64,000 nucleotides of DNA from Noviluteimonas caseinilytica (GCF_018406605.1 NZ_AP024545.1:2294001-2358000); one strand, 5' to 3'. Counted from the stretch's first letter, positions 9,021 to 18,018 are shown. Numbers and translations are program-made. The notes: generated from the letters alone by a model not told the origin.

Positions 9021-9464
9021 ATGGACATGTCGCCTTCTGCACTGCACACATTCGGCGAACAGGTCCTGCGTTCCCAGCCTTTCAGCGTGTTCATCGGAGC
9101 AGAACTTGCGCAGCTTTCGCCCGGCACCGCGGTGCTCGCGTTGCAGCTGGCACCACTACACCACCAACAATATGGCCAGGCGCACGGTGGGGTGATTGCC
9201 TACCTGGTCGACAACGCGATGGCATTCGCAGCGGGCAGCTTGACCGGCACACCGGTGGTGACGGTGGAGTTCAAGGTGCAGTACCTCACGCCCGCCGTTG
9301 GTACGGAGTTGTTCGCCACTGCCGAGGTCGAATCTGCGGGCAAGCGCCTACTCGCATGTCGTTGTCGGGTGGAATCCGACGACGCCACCGGCGCGCGCAC
9401 CGTCGTGGCGCTCGGACTTGGGACGATCGCCGTTGTTGGCAACGGTGAAGTCGTCCTGCCCTAG
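9021..9464 (+). CDS. PaaI-type hotdog thioesterase
   Basis: A 147-residue hotdog-fold protein likely to hydrolyse an acyl-CoA thioester. The central helix carries HHQQYGQAHGGVIAYLVDNA, with the HGG motif and the Asp typical of PaaI-like enzymes, followed by the strand VVTVEFKVQYLTPAVG. The start is chosen at the ATG before MSPSALHTFG; a longer in-frame start upstream adds a stretch without family similarity. Substrate unknown. It stands alone after the MocR gene, with about 215 bases between them. Confidence 0.85.
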   Translation: MDMSPSALHTFGEQVLRSQPFSVFIGAELAQLSPGTAVLALQLAPLHHQQYGQAHGGVIAYLVDNAMAFAAGSLTGTPVVTVEFKVQYLTPAVGTELFATAEVESAGKRLLACRCRVESDDATGARTVVALGLGTIAVVGNGEVVLP

Positions 9465-9649
9465 GCACGGCGATGCGGGCCGTTCGCACGCCGGACGCAC
9501 CGGCAGCGCGATCTTTCGCAGTTCCAGCCAAACCACCCACTGCCCCCACAATCCAAAGTGCCGCGCCGAGCATTAGGAACCAGAAGGCCATAAGCCTTTC
9601 GTGGTCTCTCCACAGTGAGTTGAACACGCCATCGGAGCACGAACGCCGC

Positions 9650-10562
9650 TCAAATGCCCGGCACGCGGTATAGAGACCGGCCGCGCGCGTTCCAAGACCG
9701 CCATGAACGCCATGCGCAGCTGGCGGGCGCGACCGGGTGCGTGCAGGTCCGCTTCGCCATCGAAGCGGTGGCCCAGCGTGCGGAAGTCGCAGCCGCCGGC
9801 ATCGTTGGCCAGGTACGCCGAGGGGTAGGCGCGGTCGACCGGATCGTCGACTTCGCGGAACAGGAAGATGCTGGGCAGGCGCTGCGCGAGCGTCAGCAGC
9901 GGGGCGTGCGCGCGTTGCGGGGCGGCGACGTCCTGCAGCAGGAAGTACACCTCGACGCCGCGGCCGCTGGTGCCGAAGCGCCGCAACGCATCCACCACGG
10001 CCGGGTGGTCGAACAGGCCCGGATCGAGGTCGCGGGTGTAGATCCACAGGCCGCGGCGCGCGTTGTCGATGACGGCGACGAGGGTGGCGATCGCGGTCTA
10101 GCGATCGTCGACGGCCTTCGGGCCCGATAAAGCGCGGCGCATCGACTGGTGCTCGATGCCCGCTTCCCAGAAACGTTCGCCGTAGGGCTGGAACCCGTGG
10201 CGCAGGTAGAAATCGATGGCCGAGACCTGCGCGTGCAGCGACACCTCGCGCCAGCCGCGCTGGTGCGCCTCTTCGATCAGCGCCAGCAACATCGCATCGC
10301 CCACGCCCCTGCCGCGCCAGTCGCGCAGCACCGCCATGCGGCCGATCTTGTGTTCGGGCGTGAGGCGGCCGGTGCCGATCGGCGAGCCGTCGAAGGCGCG
10401 GGCCAGCACGTGCACGCAGTCCGGATCCAGCGCGTCCCATTCCTCTTCGATCGGGACCTGCTGCTCCTGCACGAAGACGGTTTCGCGCACGGTGCGCAAG
10501 TCGGGCAGGGCGGTGGCGTAGTCGACCACGTCCACGCGGAAGGGTTGGGTGGCGTCGTTCAT
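9650..10562 (-). pseudogene. GNAT acetyltransferase-DUF7931 gene, split by an in-frame TAG
   Basis: The first 154 codons encode a complete GNAT N-acetyltransferase (HKIGRMAVLRDWRGRGVG is the acetyl-CoA loop; VSLHAQVSAIDFYLRHGF follows), ending at a TAG at 10098-10100. Reading straight on in the same frame gives TAIATLVAVIDNARRGLWIY and then a phospholipase D-like DUF7931 region (EVYFLLQDVAAPQRAHAPLL, FREVDDPVDRAYPSAYLAND). In xanthomonads these are two halves of one protein. Near the end a one-base shift is also needed to reach the expected YRVPGI ending at 9650. The GNAT part alone may still work. Its ATG overlaps the preceding remnant by four bases. Confidence 0.75.
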
Positions 10563-10778
10563 TCGTCCTCGTCGGCGAGCATCTGGTAGTGGCCTGCTTG
10601 CAACAACGCAAAGACCGCACCACGTCCGGCCTGCGAAAGCGTCGTGTAGAGCGGGCCGTCGATGGCGTCGACCGCGGCCAGGCGCTGCGCCCTGTGAGCG
10701 CGAAGCCCAGCCCGCTGAAAGTACGCCGACGCGGGCATGAATCGCGCGGACGAAGGCGAAATAGTGACCGAACCACTC
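10559..10778 (-). pseudogene. probable remnant of a short gene with frame changes
   Basis: The stretch just before the GNAT gene reads well only if the frame changes. DEEWFGHYFAFVRAIHARVG is seen in one frame, and AAVDAIDGPLYTTLSQAGRG followed by HYQMLADEDE in another, ending in an ATGA overlap with the GNAT start. I do not recognise the family. The clean overlap with the next gene suggests a real former gene. Confidence 0.3.
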
Positions 10779-10779
10779 T

Positions 10780-11331
10780 TCATCTTTTCCCACGCAGCGG
10801 CGGGCATGCCAAGGAGGCGGAGTCGTACGAAGTCTGGGGGCGTGGAGCGCGCCCCACCGAGAACAGACGGCGCAGTGCCCGCACATACAAGGACCACGGC
10901 ACGACCGAGGGCCGTTCGCCCAATCCGGCTTGCGCCTTCGCCAACGCATCCTCGATCAGCGCATCGTGCATCGGGCGGAAGAGCAGGGGCCAGGTGACGA
11001 CGGCTGGCCAGCCGGCCCGCATCGAAAGCGTGTGTCGCAATTCGCACCCGTGCGGCAACCGCAACACGTCGAAGCGATGCGTACCATGGAATCCGGCGGG
11101 CGCATGGAACGCGAATACCACCGAATTGCCTGGCACATATTTGCAAACGGCGTATCGCACGGGTCCGTGGCCGCCTTCCGCGCCGACGCCGAGAGGTCGA
11201 TCGAACACCATTGCCGGCCAGGCTTCGCGGGGCCAAATATGGTCCGTGTCCGAGGCAAGTGTGTCGAGCAATGCCGCGACGCGCGCAGCGGGGGCGTCGA
11301 AGATTCGGTGATGCACGTTGACGACGTTCAC
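10780..11331 (-). CDS. SRPBCC-type (START-like) protein
   Basis: A START/SRPBCC-like ligand-binding protein. HHRIFDAPAARVAALLDTLA at the N-terminus and the WPREAWPAMVFDRPLGVGAE, VRYAVCKYVPGNSVVFAF, TWPLLFRPMHDALIEDAL stretches follow the helix-grip pattern. The start used is a GTG giving MNVVNVHHRIFD, the usual opening for such proteins; an in-frame ATG at 11430 would add 33 residues. The last 25 residues are poor and may lie outside the family. No ligand can be named. Confidence 0.6.
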   Translation of the reverse strand: MNVVNVHHRIFDAPAARVAALLDTLASDTDHIWPREAWPAMVFDRPLGVGAEGGHGPVRYAVCKYVPGNSVVFAFHAPAGFHGTHRFDVLRLPHGCELRHTLSMRAGWPAVVTWPLLFRPMHDALIEDALAKAQAGLGERPSVVPWSLYVRALRRLFSVGRAPRPQTSYDSASLACPPLRGKR

Positions 11332-11484
11332 GGGGATCCGTTGCGGAGGAACCAAATCAAGGAACGCGTCATAGAAAGGAATGCTCACTGCGTACCCAGA
11401 CGCCAGAGGCAGCGCCTGCAACAACTCCATGTCCGTTTCGAAGTTGTAGGCCTCTTCTGCGAGCGGTTCGCATTGCAAGTCTGC

Positions 11485-11835
11485 TCAAATTACGCGACGC
11501 GCGACGACCGTAGCGGCATTGCCAGCCATCTGCGCGCAAATAGGTTCGATCTGCAGGAAATGCGTTTCACCGCGAGCGATCGGTCGGTGTTCCACGCCTG
11601 CCGGGACCACGAAGCAGTCTCCGGGGCCAAGCTGAACGGTGTCGTGTCGCATATCGATGTCAAGCGCGCCCTGCAGGACGAAATAGAAATCGTCCGTCTC
11701 TTCGTGCGAGTGCCATGCAAAGGGTCCGTTGGACTTGACGACCGCCACATCCATGCCGTTGAACCGGCTGGAGATGCGCGACTGGAGGATCCCTTCGCAC
11801 ATGGATGGTTTCTGCTGGAGATTAACGGCGGTCAT
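11485..11835 (-). CDS. single-domain cupin protein
   Basis: A 116-residue cupin. Motif 1 is WHSHEETDDFYFVLQG and motif 2 is PGDCFVVPAGVEHRP, giving the metal ligands His-His-Glu and His of a small beta-barrel. The ribosome site AGGA lies eight bases before ATG. The metal and substrate are unknown. A second, related single cupin is encoded at 16341, also inside the island; they share the WHxHxxxD pattern. Confidence 0.85.
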   Translation of the reverse strand: MTAVNLQQKPSMCEGILQSRISSRFNGMDVAVVKSNGPFAWHSHEETDDFYFVLQGALDIDMRHDTVQLGPGDCFVVPAGVEHRPIARGETHFLQIEPICAQMAGNAATVVARRVI

Positions 11836-11930
11836 CGCGGTGTCCTGCGGAAAGCGGGGACACTTATCATGCGTGCGCGCGCTTGCGTGCAGCGGGCCAT
11901 TCTGCGCCCTGCGCCAAAGGTCCATTCGCG

Positions 11931-12410
11931 TCAGAGAGCGCGGTGCATCACGTAGACGTCCACCGGTCCTAGCGCCGGGTGGCGGAAAGCACCGGGAATC
12001 GTTCCGACCACCGCGAACCCCAGCTTGAGGTACAGCGCTACCGCTGCCGCGTTGCTCGCGACGACGTAGTTGAAGACGATCGCCGAATAGCCGCGGCTCC
12101 GTGCTTCGTCCAGGCTGTGCTCGACCAAGGTGCGACCGATGCCACGACCCCTCGCGCCGGAGGCGACGATGTAGGTTGCGCTCGCCACGTGCGACCCCGA
12201 GTCTGGATAGTTGTCGCCGAGCTTGTAGATCCCTTCCACGCGGTCGTCGTCGGACGTTGCAACCCATGCTTGGTGGGGCCCGAACCAGTGTGCTTCGCAT
12301 AGCGCATCCGGCATGGCCCGGAACGGCAATGTGTCTGCGGCGGCTGTCGCTTCGCGAACGATCGCGAACATCGATCCGGCATCGAAGCGCTCGGCCTTCC
12401 TGATGAGCAT
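11931..12410 (-). CDS. GNAT family N-acetyltransferase
   Basis: A 159-residue GNAT enzyme. The acetyl-CoA pyrophosphate loop is VASGARGRGIGRTLVEHSL, followed by SRGYSAIVFNYVVASNAAAV and LYLKLGFAVVGTIPGAFRHP, the C-terminal half typical of the family. A strong AAGGAGG site lies seven bases before the ATG. It is divergent from the second MocR gene with 157 bases between, an arrangement often seen for MocR regulators and their targets, so it may be regulated by that protein. Confidence 0.87.
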   Translation of the reverse strand: MLIRKAERFDAGSMFAIVREATAAADTLPFRAMPDALCEAHWFGPHQAWVATSDDDRVEGIYKLGDNYPDSGSHVASATYIVASGARGRGIGRTLVEHSLDEARSRGYSAIVFNYVVASNAAAVALYLKLGFAVVGTIPGAFRHPALGPVDVYVMHRAL

Positions 12411-12489
12411 GACTCCTCCTTGGGCGCGCACTGCGTATTGCTGGCACGCGCGGGAATCATAGCGACAGGCGCACCTAACACCGGCCGAA

Positions 12490-12509
12490 TGGTCTTGCCT
12501 GGTCTCGCG
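12490..12509 (+). promoter_or_regulatory. direct repeat before the second MocR gene
   Basis: Two head-to-tail copies of TGGTCTYGC, ten bases apart, in the spacer between the divergent GNAT and MocR genes. MocR proteins commonly bind direct repeats in such places. Inference only. Confidence 0.25.
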
Positions 12510-12567
12510 CCGAATGGCACGTGATTGGCCACGGATGCAGGTTGGAATGCCGCAAAGGGAGGTCAGC

Positions 12568-14046
12568 ATGGACCTGGTTCTCGACGGAAACGGCCCGCGC
12601 TACATGCAACTGGTACGGGCGCTAAAACAGGCGATCGCGTCTGGGCGCCTGCCCGGCGGCACGCGCTTGCCCGCCAGCCGCGACCTCGCGCGCGACCTCG
12701 TTGTCTCCCGCACCACCGTGGTGGCGGCGTTTGACCAACTGCGCGCCGAAGGCCTGTTGACGGGACGTGTTGGGTCGGGGAGCTACGTGAATGCGCCGGC
12801 GTCGCCGACGCAGCGACCACCCGTTGCGCGCCGCTCGGTGTTGCCGCAAAGCGCCTACAGCCGGCGGGCACGCGAGCTGCACGACCCCGACGACCTCTCA
12901 GGTCGCCGGCTGCCCGGGATGCGCCACGCGTTCCAGTACGCGCTGCCGCTCGTCAATGCGGCGCTGAATACCGCGTGGCTGCGGGAACTCGGGCGCGCCG
13001 CGCCCTACGTCCGGCCGAACTACCCGATGCCGCAGGGGTTGCCATCTCTGCGCGAAGCGATCTGCAAGCACGTCACGCGCACGCGCGGGCTGCAGTGCAC
13101 CCCCCAGGACATCCTCGTCGTAAGCGGTGCGCAACAAGCGATTTCCTTGGCCGCGCGCGTGCTGGTCGATCCGGGCGACGACGTGGTGATCGAAGAGCCG
13201 CAGTACTTCGGCGCTCGCACGATTCTGCAGATGCACGGTGCGAACCTCATCGGTGTCCCCGTCGACGCGGAGGGCCTGCGTACCGATCGGTTACCGAACC
13301 GTCCCGCCAAACTGGTCTGCCTCACGCCTTCGCACCACTTTCCCACGGGGGCGGTGCTCTCGCTTTCGCGGCGGATCGACGTCCTGCAATACGCGCGGCA
13401 GTGTGCAGGCTGGATCCTCGAAGATGACTACGACGGCGAGTTCCGCCAGGATGCGCAACCAGTGCCTGCGTTGCAGTCGATCGATCGCGATGGCCGCGTG
13501 CTTTACGTGGGATCGTTCTCGAAGACGCTGTTTCCGTCGATGCGCCTGGGCTACATCGTGATGCCGTCGGGACTGCACGATGATTTCCTGGCTGCCAAGT
13601 GGGCGGCGGATTTCGGCACGCCGGCCCTGGAGCAGGCTGCACTCGCGCAACTGATCACTACCGGCGCTTACGAGCGCCACCTCCGTGCAGCGAGCAAACG
13701 CCTGGTCGAACGCCGGCACGCGCTGTGCGATGCGATCGTGCGCCAGTGCGGTGCCCGGGTCACACTGCGGCCATCGCATGCGGGCATGCATGTGCTTGCC
13801 GAGGTCACGGGGCTGTCAGCGGCCGAGGGCGTCCAGCTGATCCGCCACGCGCGCGAGCGCGGCTTGGGGTTGTATCCGGCAACGAATTGCTACCTGGATC
13901 CGCCCGATCGCTGCGAATTGCTGATGGGTTATGGCGCGATGTCGACGCGTGATGTACGCGAGGCGGTCACGTTGTTCGCAGCGTGCCTGGACAGTTGGGC
14001 TTTGCGCGCGCATGGCCCTGCGCTGCGATTGGCCCACTCGCGTTGA
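12568..14046 (+). CDS. MocR/PdxR-family regulator with aminotransferase-like domain
   Basis: A 492-residue paralogue of the regulator at 7341. It has an N-terminal GntR winged helix (TRLPASRDLARDLVVSRTTV, FDQLRAEGLLTGRVGSGSYV) and an aminotransferase-like domain with the PLP lysine at residue 319 (SFSKTLFPSMRLGY) and EDDYDGEFRQ. GGGAGG lies six bases before the ATG. Codon use is closer to the core genome than in the first copy. The adjacent divergent GNAT gene is the most likely target. Confidence 0.92.
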   Translation: MDLVLDGNGPRYMQLVRALKQAIASGRLPGGTRLPASRDLARDLVVSRTTVVAAFDQLRAEGLLTGRVGSGSYVNAPASPTQRPPVARRSVLPQSAYSRRARELHDPDDLSGRRLPGMRHAFQYALPLVNAALNTAWLRELGRAAPYVRPNYPMPQGLPSLREAICKHVTRTRGLQCTPQDILVVSGAQQAISLAARVLVDPGDDVVIEEPQYFGARTILQMHGANLIGVPVDAEGLRTDRLPNRPAKLVCLTPSHHFPTGAVLSLSRRIDVLQYARQCAGWILEDDYDGEFRQDAQPVPALQSIDRDGRVLYVGSFSKTLFPSMRLGYIVMPSGLHDDFLAAKWAADFGTPALEQAALAQLITTGAYERHLRAASKRLVERRHALCDAIVRQCGARVTLRPSHAGMHVLAEVTGLSAAEGVQLIRHARERGLGLYPATNCYLDPPDRCELLMGYGAMSTRDVREAVTLFAACLDSWALRAHGPALRLAHSR

Positions 14047-14063
14047 ACAGGAACGTCCAAGGT

Positions 14064-14585
14064 ATGCCGTCCTCCGCCACGCCCCTCGATACCGTAGGCA
14101 CACTTTCGATTACGCGACCCGGGATGCGCGCGCAGTCGTTGCGCATCGTACGCGTCGCCGCATCGGTTGCGGCCATCGACTTGCTGTTCACGCTGGGGTA
14201 TTGGGCTTCGCAGGACATCGGTCCACTGAGGGTGCTGCAGGCGATGGCCGCGTGGATCGTCGGTCCGACCGCGGCCTCCCCCGGCGTTGCGCGCGCGATG
14301 GAGGGGCTGGCCGTGCACGTCGCAATCTACGTCGCCATGACGCTCGCGCTCGCCGCAATCGTGCGTGCGTGGCGCGCTAGATCGCAGCGGTGGTTCGTGT
14401 CTGGCGCCACTTACGGCATTGCGGCGTATCTAGTTGTCTACCAGGGCATCGTGCCGTGGATCGCAGCCCCGATCGTGCCGAGCCGCGCGCCGGACTGGAT
14501 TGCTGCGTGCCTCGTGGTGCACGGCCTGCTGCTCGGGCCAATGATGCGGCAGGGGTTGCGCCCGCGCCCAGGCGGTGCGGCATGA
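14064..14585 (+). CDS. small integral membrane protein
   Basis: A 173-residue protein with about four hydrophobic segments (VAASVAAIDLLFTLGYW, AVHVAIYVAMTLALAAIV, GIAAYLVVYQGIVPWIAAP, IAACLVVHGLLLGPMM) and no signal peptide. I do not recognise the family. Its stop overlaps the ATG of the TetR gene (ATGA), so the two are translationally coupled; the regulator may control this membrane protein. Confidence 0.65.
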   Translation: MPSSATPLDTVGTLSITRPGMRAQSLRIVRVAASVAAIDLLFTLGYWASQDIGPLRVLQAMAAWIVGPTAASPGVARAMEGLAVHVAIYVAMTLALAAIVRAWRARSQRWFVSGATYGIAAYLVVYQGIVPWIAAPIVPSRAPDWIAACLVVHGLLLGPMMRQGLRPRPGGAA

Positions 14586-15175
14586 CGGCACGCAGCGGTA
14601 CACGGCGCGGCCTCGTCGTGTCGTGTGCGTACGACCTCGCGCGCGTGGCGGGACTGGAAGGCATCACCATCGGTCGCGTCGCGACACTTTCGTGCATTTC
14701 CAAAAGCGGATTGCTCGCGCATTTCAACACTCGTGAGGGCTTGCAGATCGCGGTGCTGGATTTCGCCACCGAGCTCTTCTTGCATTCGGTGATGACAACT
14801 GCGAATCGCACGGAGCGCGGAAGGCCGCGCCTGCGCGCGATGATGCAGCAGTGGTTCGAATGCTTGCGCGACGCGGGTCCAGCCTGCGTGCTGCTCGCCG
14901 CCACCTGCGAATACGACGGCCGCACCGGTCCGCAGCGTGACCTGCTCGTCCGATATCAACAGCGGTGGCGCGCCGAAGTAGTGAGTGCGATCGATCTTGC
15001 GCGACAAATGGATGAGCTGTCGCCCGGGGAGGAGTCGGCACAGGTGGCATTCGAGCTGTGCGCCATCGCGATTGCGTTGCACCACCAAGCCAGCGCGCTC
15101 GGCTACGATGCCGCGCGCCTGCGCGCAGATATCTCGCTAGAGCGCCTGCTGAGCACGCTGAGCCTGCACGCATGA
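14582..15175 (+). CDS. TetR/AcrR-family regulator
   Basis: A 197-residue TetR-type regulator. Residues about 10-55 form the DNA-binding part (YDLARVAGLEGITIGRVATL, SKSGLLAHFNTREGLQIAVL); the C-terminal two thirds is the helical ligand-binding domain. Its start overlaps the stop of the preceding membrane protein by four bases. The ligand is unknown. Confidence 0.85.
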   Translation: MTARSGTRRGLVVSCAYDLARVAGLEGITIGRVATLSCISKSGLLAHFNTREGLQIAVLDFATELFLHSVMTTANRTERGRPRLRAMMQQWFECLRDAGPACVLLAATCEYDGRTGPQRDLLVRYQQRWRAEVVSAIDLARQMDELSPGEESAQVAFELCAIAIALHHQASALGYDAARLRADISLERLLSTLSLHA

Positions 15176-15329
15176 ACGAGTTCAGATGATCGAGATCCAT
15201 CCCTGCGACACCGACCCGCTGATGCGCGCGGCCTCGTGCGGGAACAAGTCGCATCATCGAAGAATGACATTTGCCGATTGGCGGAACCAATTCAAGCGCT
15301 AGCGATTGTGTATGTGGAGGGGCGGTCCG

Positions 15330-16249
15330 ATGTCACAAGGCAATGACGCAACAAGCGCAGGGTCCATTGCCAACGTGGCAATCGCGTTCGGCGTGTGGGG
15401 GGTCATGCCGCTCTATTGGCATTTGCTCGCAGTCGTGCCGGCGGAGGAGATCCTGATCCACCGGATGTTCTGGAGTTTCGCCGTGCTGGCGGCCATCGTG
15501 CTGTTCCGCGGCAACTTCACCCCTGTCTTGAGCGCCTTGAAGTCGCGCGCGATCGGAGGGCCGCTTGTGCTCAGTTCCCTGCTGATCAGCACGAATTGGG
15601 GGCTGTATATCTGGGCGGTCAATCACGGCCGTGTCCTGGACGCCGCGCTGGGTTACTTCATCAACCCGCTCATGAACGTCGCTCTTGGTGTCGTGGTGCT
15701 TGGGGAACGGATGCGTCCCGCGCCATGGGTCGCTGTCGTGATCGCTTCGGCTGGAGTGGTCGTCCAGGCAGCGAAGGTTGGACATGTTCCGTGGATTGCG
15801 CTTGCGTTGGCGCTTTCGTTTGGATGCTACGGGCTTGTTCGCAAAATCGTCGCGGTCGATTCGTTGGTCGGCTTCTCAGTTGAAACCGCGTACATGGTCG
15901 TCCCGGCAGGGATCGCGCTTGCTTGGTACTCCTGGAGCGGCCACGGGATCTTCTTGAATGCAGCATCGCCGGATCACCGACTCTCTCTCGATGCCTTGTT
16001 GATACTCACGGGGGCGGCCACGGCCTATCCGCTGATCGAGTTCTCCAAGGGGCTGCGCGTCGTTCCCATGGCGACGGTGGGGCTGATGCAGTTCATCGCA
16101 CCGATCTTGCAATTCGCCTGCGGCGTGCTGGTGCTGGATGCGCCGTTCGCGCTATCAGACGCAGCGGGTACCTGCTCGTATGGGCAGCACTCATTCTGTT
16201 CACTGCCGACATGTTGAAGACATCGCGCGCCGCGCGCCGTGATCGATAA
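15330..16249 (+). pseudogene. rarD: EamA-family transporter RarD, frameshifted near the end
   Basis: The first 280 codons match RarD-type drug/metabolite transporters (GVWGVMPLYWHLLAVVPAEE, HRMFWSF, LISTNWGLYIWAVNHGRVLD, ALGYFINPLMNV, EFSKGLRVVPMATVGLMQFI). At 16166-16168 a run of three G follows GCAGC; with four G the frame would continue as GYLLVWAALILFTADMLKTS to a stop at 16249, the normal last membrane helix and tail. As written, the frame ends at 16217 with an unrelated tail. This could be a true mutation or a sequencing slip in a G run. GGAGG precedes the chosen ATG. Confidence 0.8.
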
Positions 16250-16340
16250 CGAGAAAGGTGTTCGCACATGGGGCGCCCGAAGGTTGGCGCTGCATACGTA
16301 GTCCTGGCACACGGCGCGAGCGACCGCGAACACGGGTAGC

Positions 16341-16763
16341 TCAAGATTCGAGGCAGGGCGGAGTCGTATTCGGCGGCCCTTCCGAAAAGACGGTTTGGGC
16401 GCCCAGCCTTTCAAAGGTGAGGTTGACCGTGCGTCCTAGCGCCCGCGTTCGATGCGTGGTGCCTCTCGGAACCACCAAGCATTCCCACTGAGTCAGCGTG
16501 ACTTGCGCGCCGTTGGCGAAATCGATCTGGAGGCTTCCGGTGACGACGAGGAACAACTCGTCGGAGTCCGGATGGTGATGCCAACGATACTCACCTTCGA
16601 AGACCGCCAGGCGCAGGCACTCCTGGTTGATGTTCGCCAGCACCTTGTTGGTGTATGAACCCGTGATCCGAGTCTGCTCGGCGAATATGTCAAACATCGA
16701 CATGGCAGGGAACTCGGCAGCAAGCGAGGCGTGCTCTTCTGCCGTTGGAAAAGTGGAATTCAT
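16341..16763 (-). CDS. cupin-domain protein
   Basis: A 140-residue single cupin. Motif 1 is WHHHPDSDELFLVVTG and motif 2 is CLVVPRGTTHRT, so the metal-binding residues are present. The N-terminal 35 residues are not cupin. Related to the cupin at 11485 and, like it, read on the minus strand of the island. It lies about 130 bases downstream of the PhyH gene in the same direction; a joint role is possible but unproven. Confidence 0.8.
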   Translation of the reverse strand: MNSTFPTAEEHASLAAEFPAMSMFDIFAEQTRITGSYTNKVLANINQECLRLAVFEGEYRWHHHPDSDELFLVVTGSLQIDFANGAQVTLTQWECLVVPRGTTHRTRALGRTVNLTFERLGAQTVFSEGPPNTTPPCLES

Positions 16764-16890
16764 GTCAGGCTCGCCCACTACTGCATGATGGCTGGTGGAT
16801 TCTCGACGAAAGGCGCGATTAGTTGTCCCGTTTGATGATGGCGATCGTGCTGCAGGACCTGCATGCTTAGCGGCCCGCCCGCGATCGCGG

Positions 16891-17772
16891 CTAAGCAATC
16901 CAGGCGGGAGCCCGCCAACAGGTTTCCCCCCCGCGCTTGAGCAATGGTGTGTGGTGACGACAGCCTTCGAAGAAGTAGTGGGTGACCAGACTATGGCGCG
17001 TCCGGTTGCGATCCAGTTGCACTGAGCCGCCATGGAGGAGATTCGCCGCCCAGATGAATGCTTGGCCCTTTTTGATGGTTGCGTATTGGGCAACCATTCC
17101 GGCGCGGGCGATGCGATCGGCGATCATGCGTTCGTAAGCTAGGTAGTCGGCCGTGGCGTCGCGATCGCGGCGATGTTGGCGCTTGAGACGAGCGAGGCCC
17201 CTTCGCAACCACAAGCGTATGTGTGATCCCGCAAGGAACAGGTCGACATCGGACAGTGTGGCTTCGGGCCACGCATGGGTCCCGGGGTAATACGCCACTG
17301 GCCCATTTGAGTGGTCGATGTCTTCGAGCGCGACCCAGACTCCGCACATGAAGCCGGCGGGATCGGAGTTGAAGTGGATCGTATCGGAGTGTGTCTTCTG
17401 TTCGGATCCAACTCGGAAATTTAGCGTCTGGAATGGCAAGGGCTGTCGATCGTAAAGATCGCGAAGCGCACCGATGACGCGGGGTGCGACTGCCATGGCT
17501 TTGATCTGCTCGACAATCTTCCACGCATCCTGGATTCGCCGGTCGTCACGATAGGCCACGACACTCGCAGTCGTGTCTGGCGTTTGGTCGGAATCCAAGT
17601 AGAGGGAATCCAGTGCTGCGACGGCGCTGTCGATAAGCTTTAGCGGAATCCCGGGGTCGAAGATCAGGTATCCGTCTCGTGCGAACTGGTCCTTCTGGGC
17701 GGCGGATAGCACGCGTTGAGGGTCGACCGCCGACGTGCCCTCAGTCGGCTGGAGGTGTGTCGAGTCGTGCAC
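16891..17772 (-). CDS. phytanoyl-CoA dioxygenase (PhyH) family protein
   Basis: A 293-residue Fe(II)/2-oxoglutarate-dependent dioxygenase of the PhyH group. The iron triad is visible: HSD in EQKTHSDTIHF and the distal His in NLLHGGS. The 2-oxoglutarate Arg lies in RNRTRHSLVTHYFF. FARDGYLIFDPGIPL near the N-terminus is typical. Such enzymes hydroxylate small molecules; the substrate here is unknown. It is the last complete gene before the tRNA fragment that marks the end of the island. Confidence 0.85.
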   Translation of the reverse strand: MHDSTHLQPTEGTSAVDPQRVLSAAQKDQFARDGYLIFDPGIPLKLIDSAVAALDSLYLDSDQTPDTTASVVAYRDDRRIQDAWKIVEQIKAMAVAPRVIGALRDLYDRQPLPFQTLNFRVGSEQKTHSDTIHFNSDPAGFMCGVWVALEDIDHSNGPVAYYPGTHAWPEATLSDVDLFLAGSHIRLWLRRGLARLKRQHRRDRDATADYLAYERMIADRIARAGMVAQYATIKKGQAFIWAANLLHGGSVQLDRNRTRHSLVTHYFFEGCRHHTPLLKRGGETCWRAPAWIA

Positions 17773-17950
17773 AGCGCGATCCCAGATTCGGTCCAGGACC
17801 TCAGTGTGTTCGGGGGCAGAGGCAGATTTCGTACCAATTCGAGAGCGTCGAAGCAGCCCAAAGAGTTGCGACTACTCACTCGGGTTGAATTATGGGTATG
17901 CGTCGTAAAATAATCTAAAAATACATGCAAAAACAAAGGCCTAGAATGCT

Positions 17951-17975
17951 GGTTCGAGTCCTCTCCTGGGCACCA
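17951..17975 (+). other. attachment-site remnant: 3' end of a tRNA gene (probably tRNA-Leu)
   Basis: A 25-base piece that runs from the T-loop (GGTTCGAGTCC) through the 3' acceptor strand (CCTGGGC), discriminator A and CCA. The bases before it do not form the other half of the T stem or any tRNA body. A lone tRNA 3' end is the standard scar at the far end of an element that integrated into a tRNA gene. The sequence resembles tRNA-Leu; the isotype is a guess from the T stem, acceptor and discriminator. The intact tRNA and integrase should lie left of the window. Confidence 0.75.
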
Positions 17976-18018
17976 ATCAGAAGTCCGGCGCAGTCCACCG
18001 CGGTCCGGGCATTCACTC

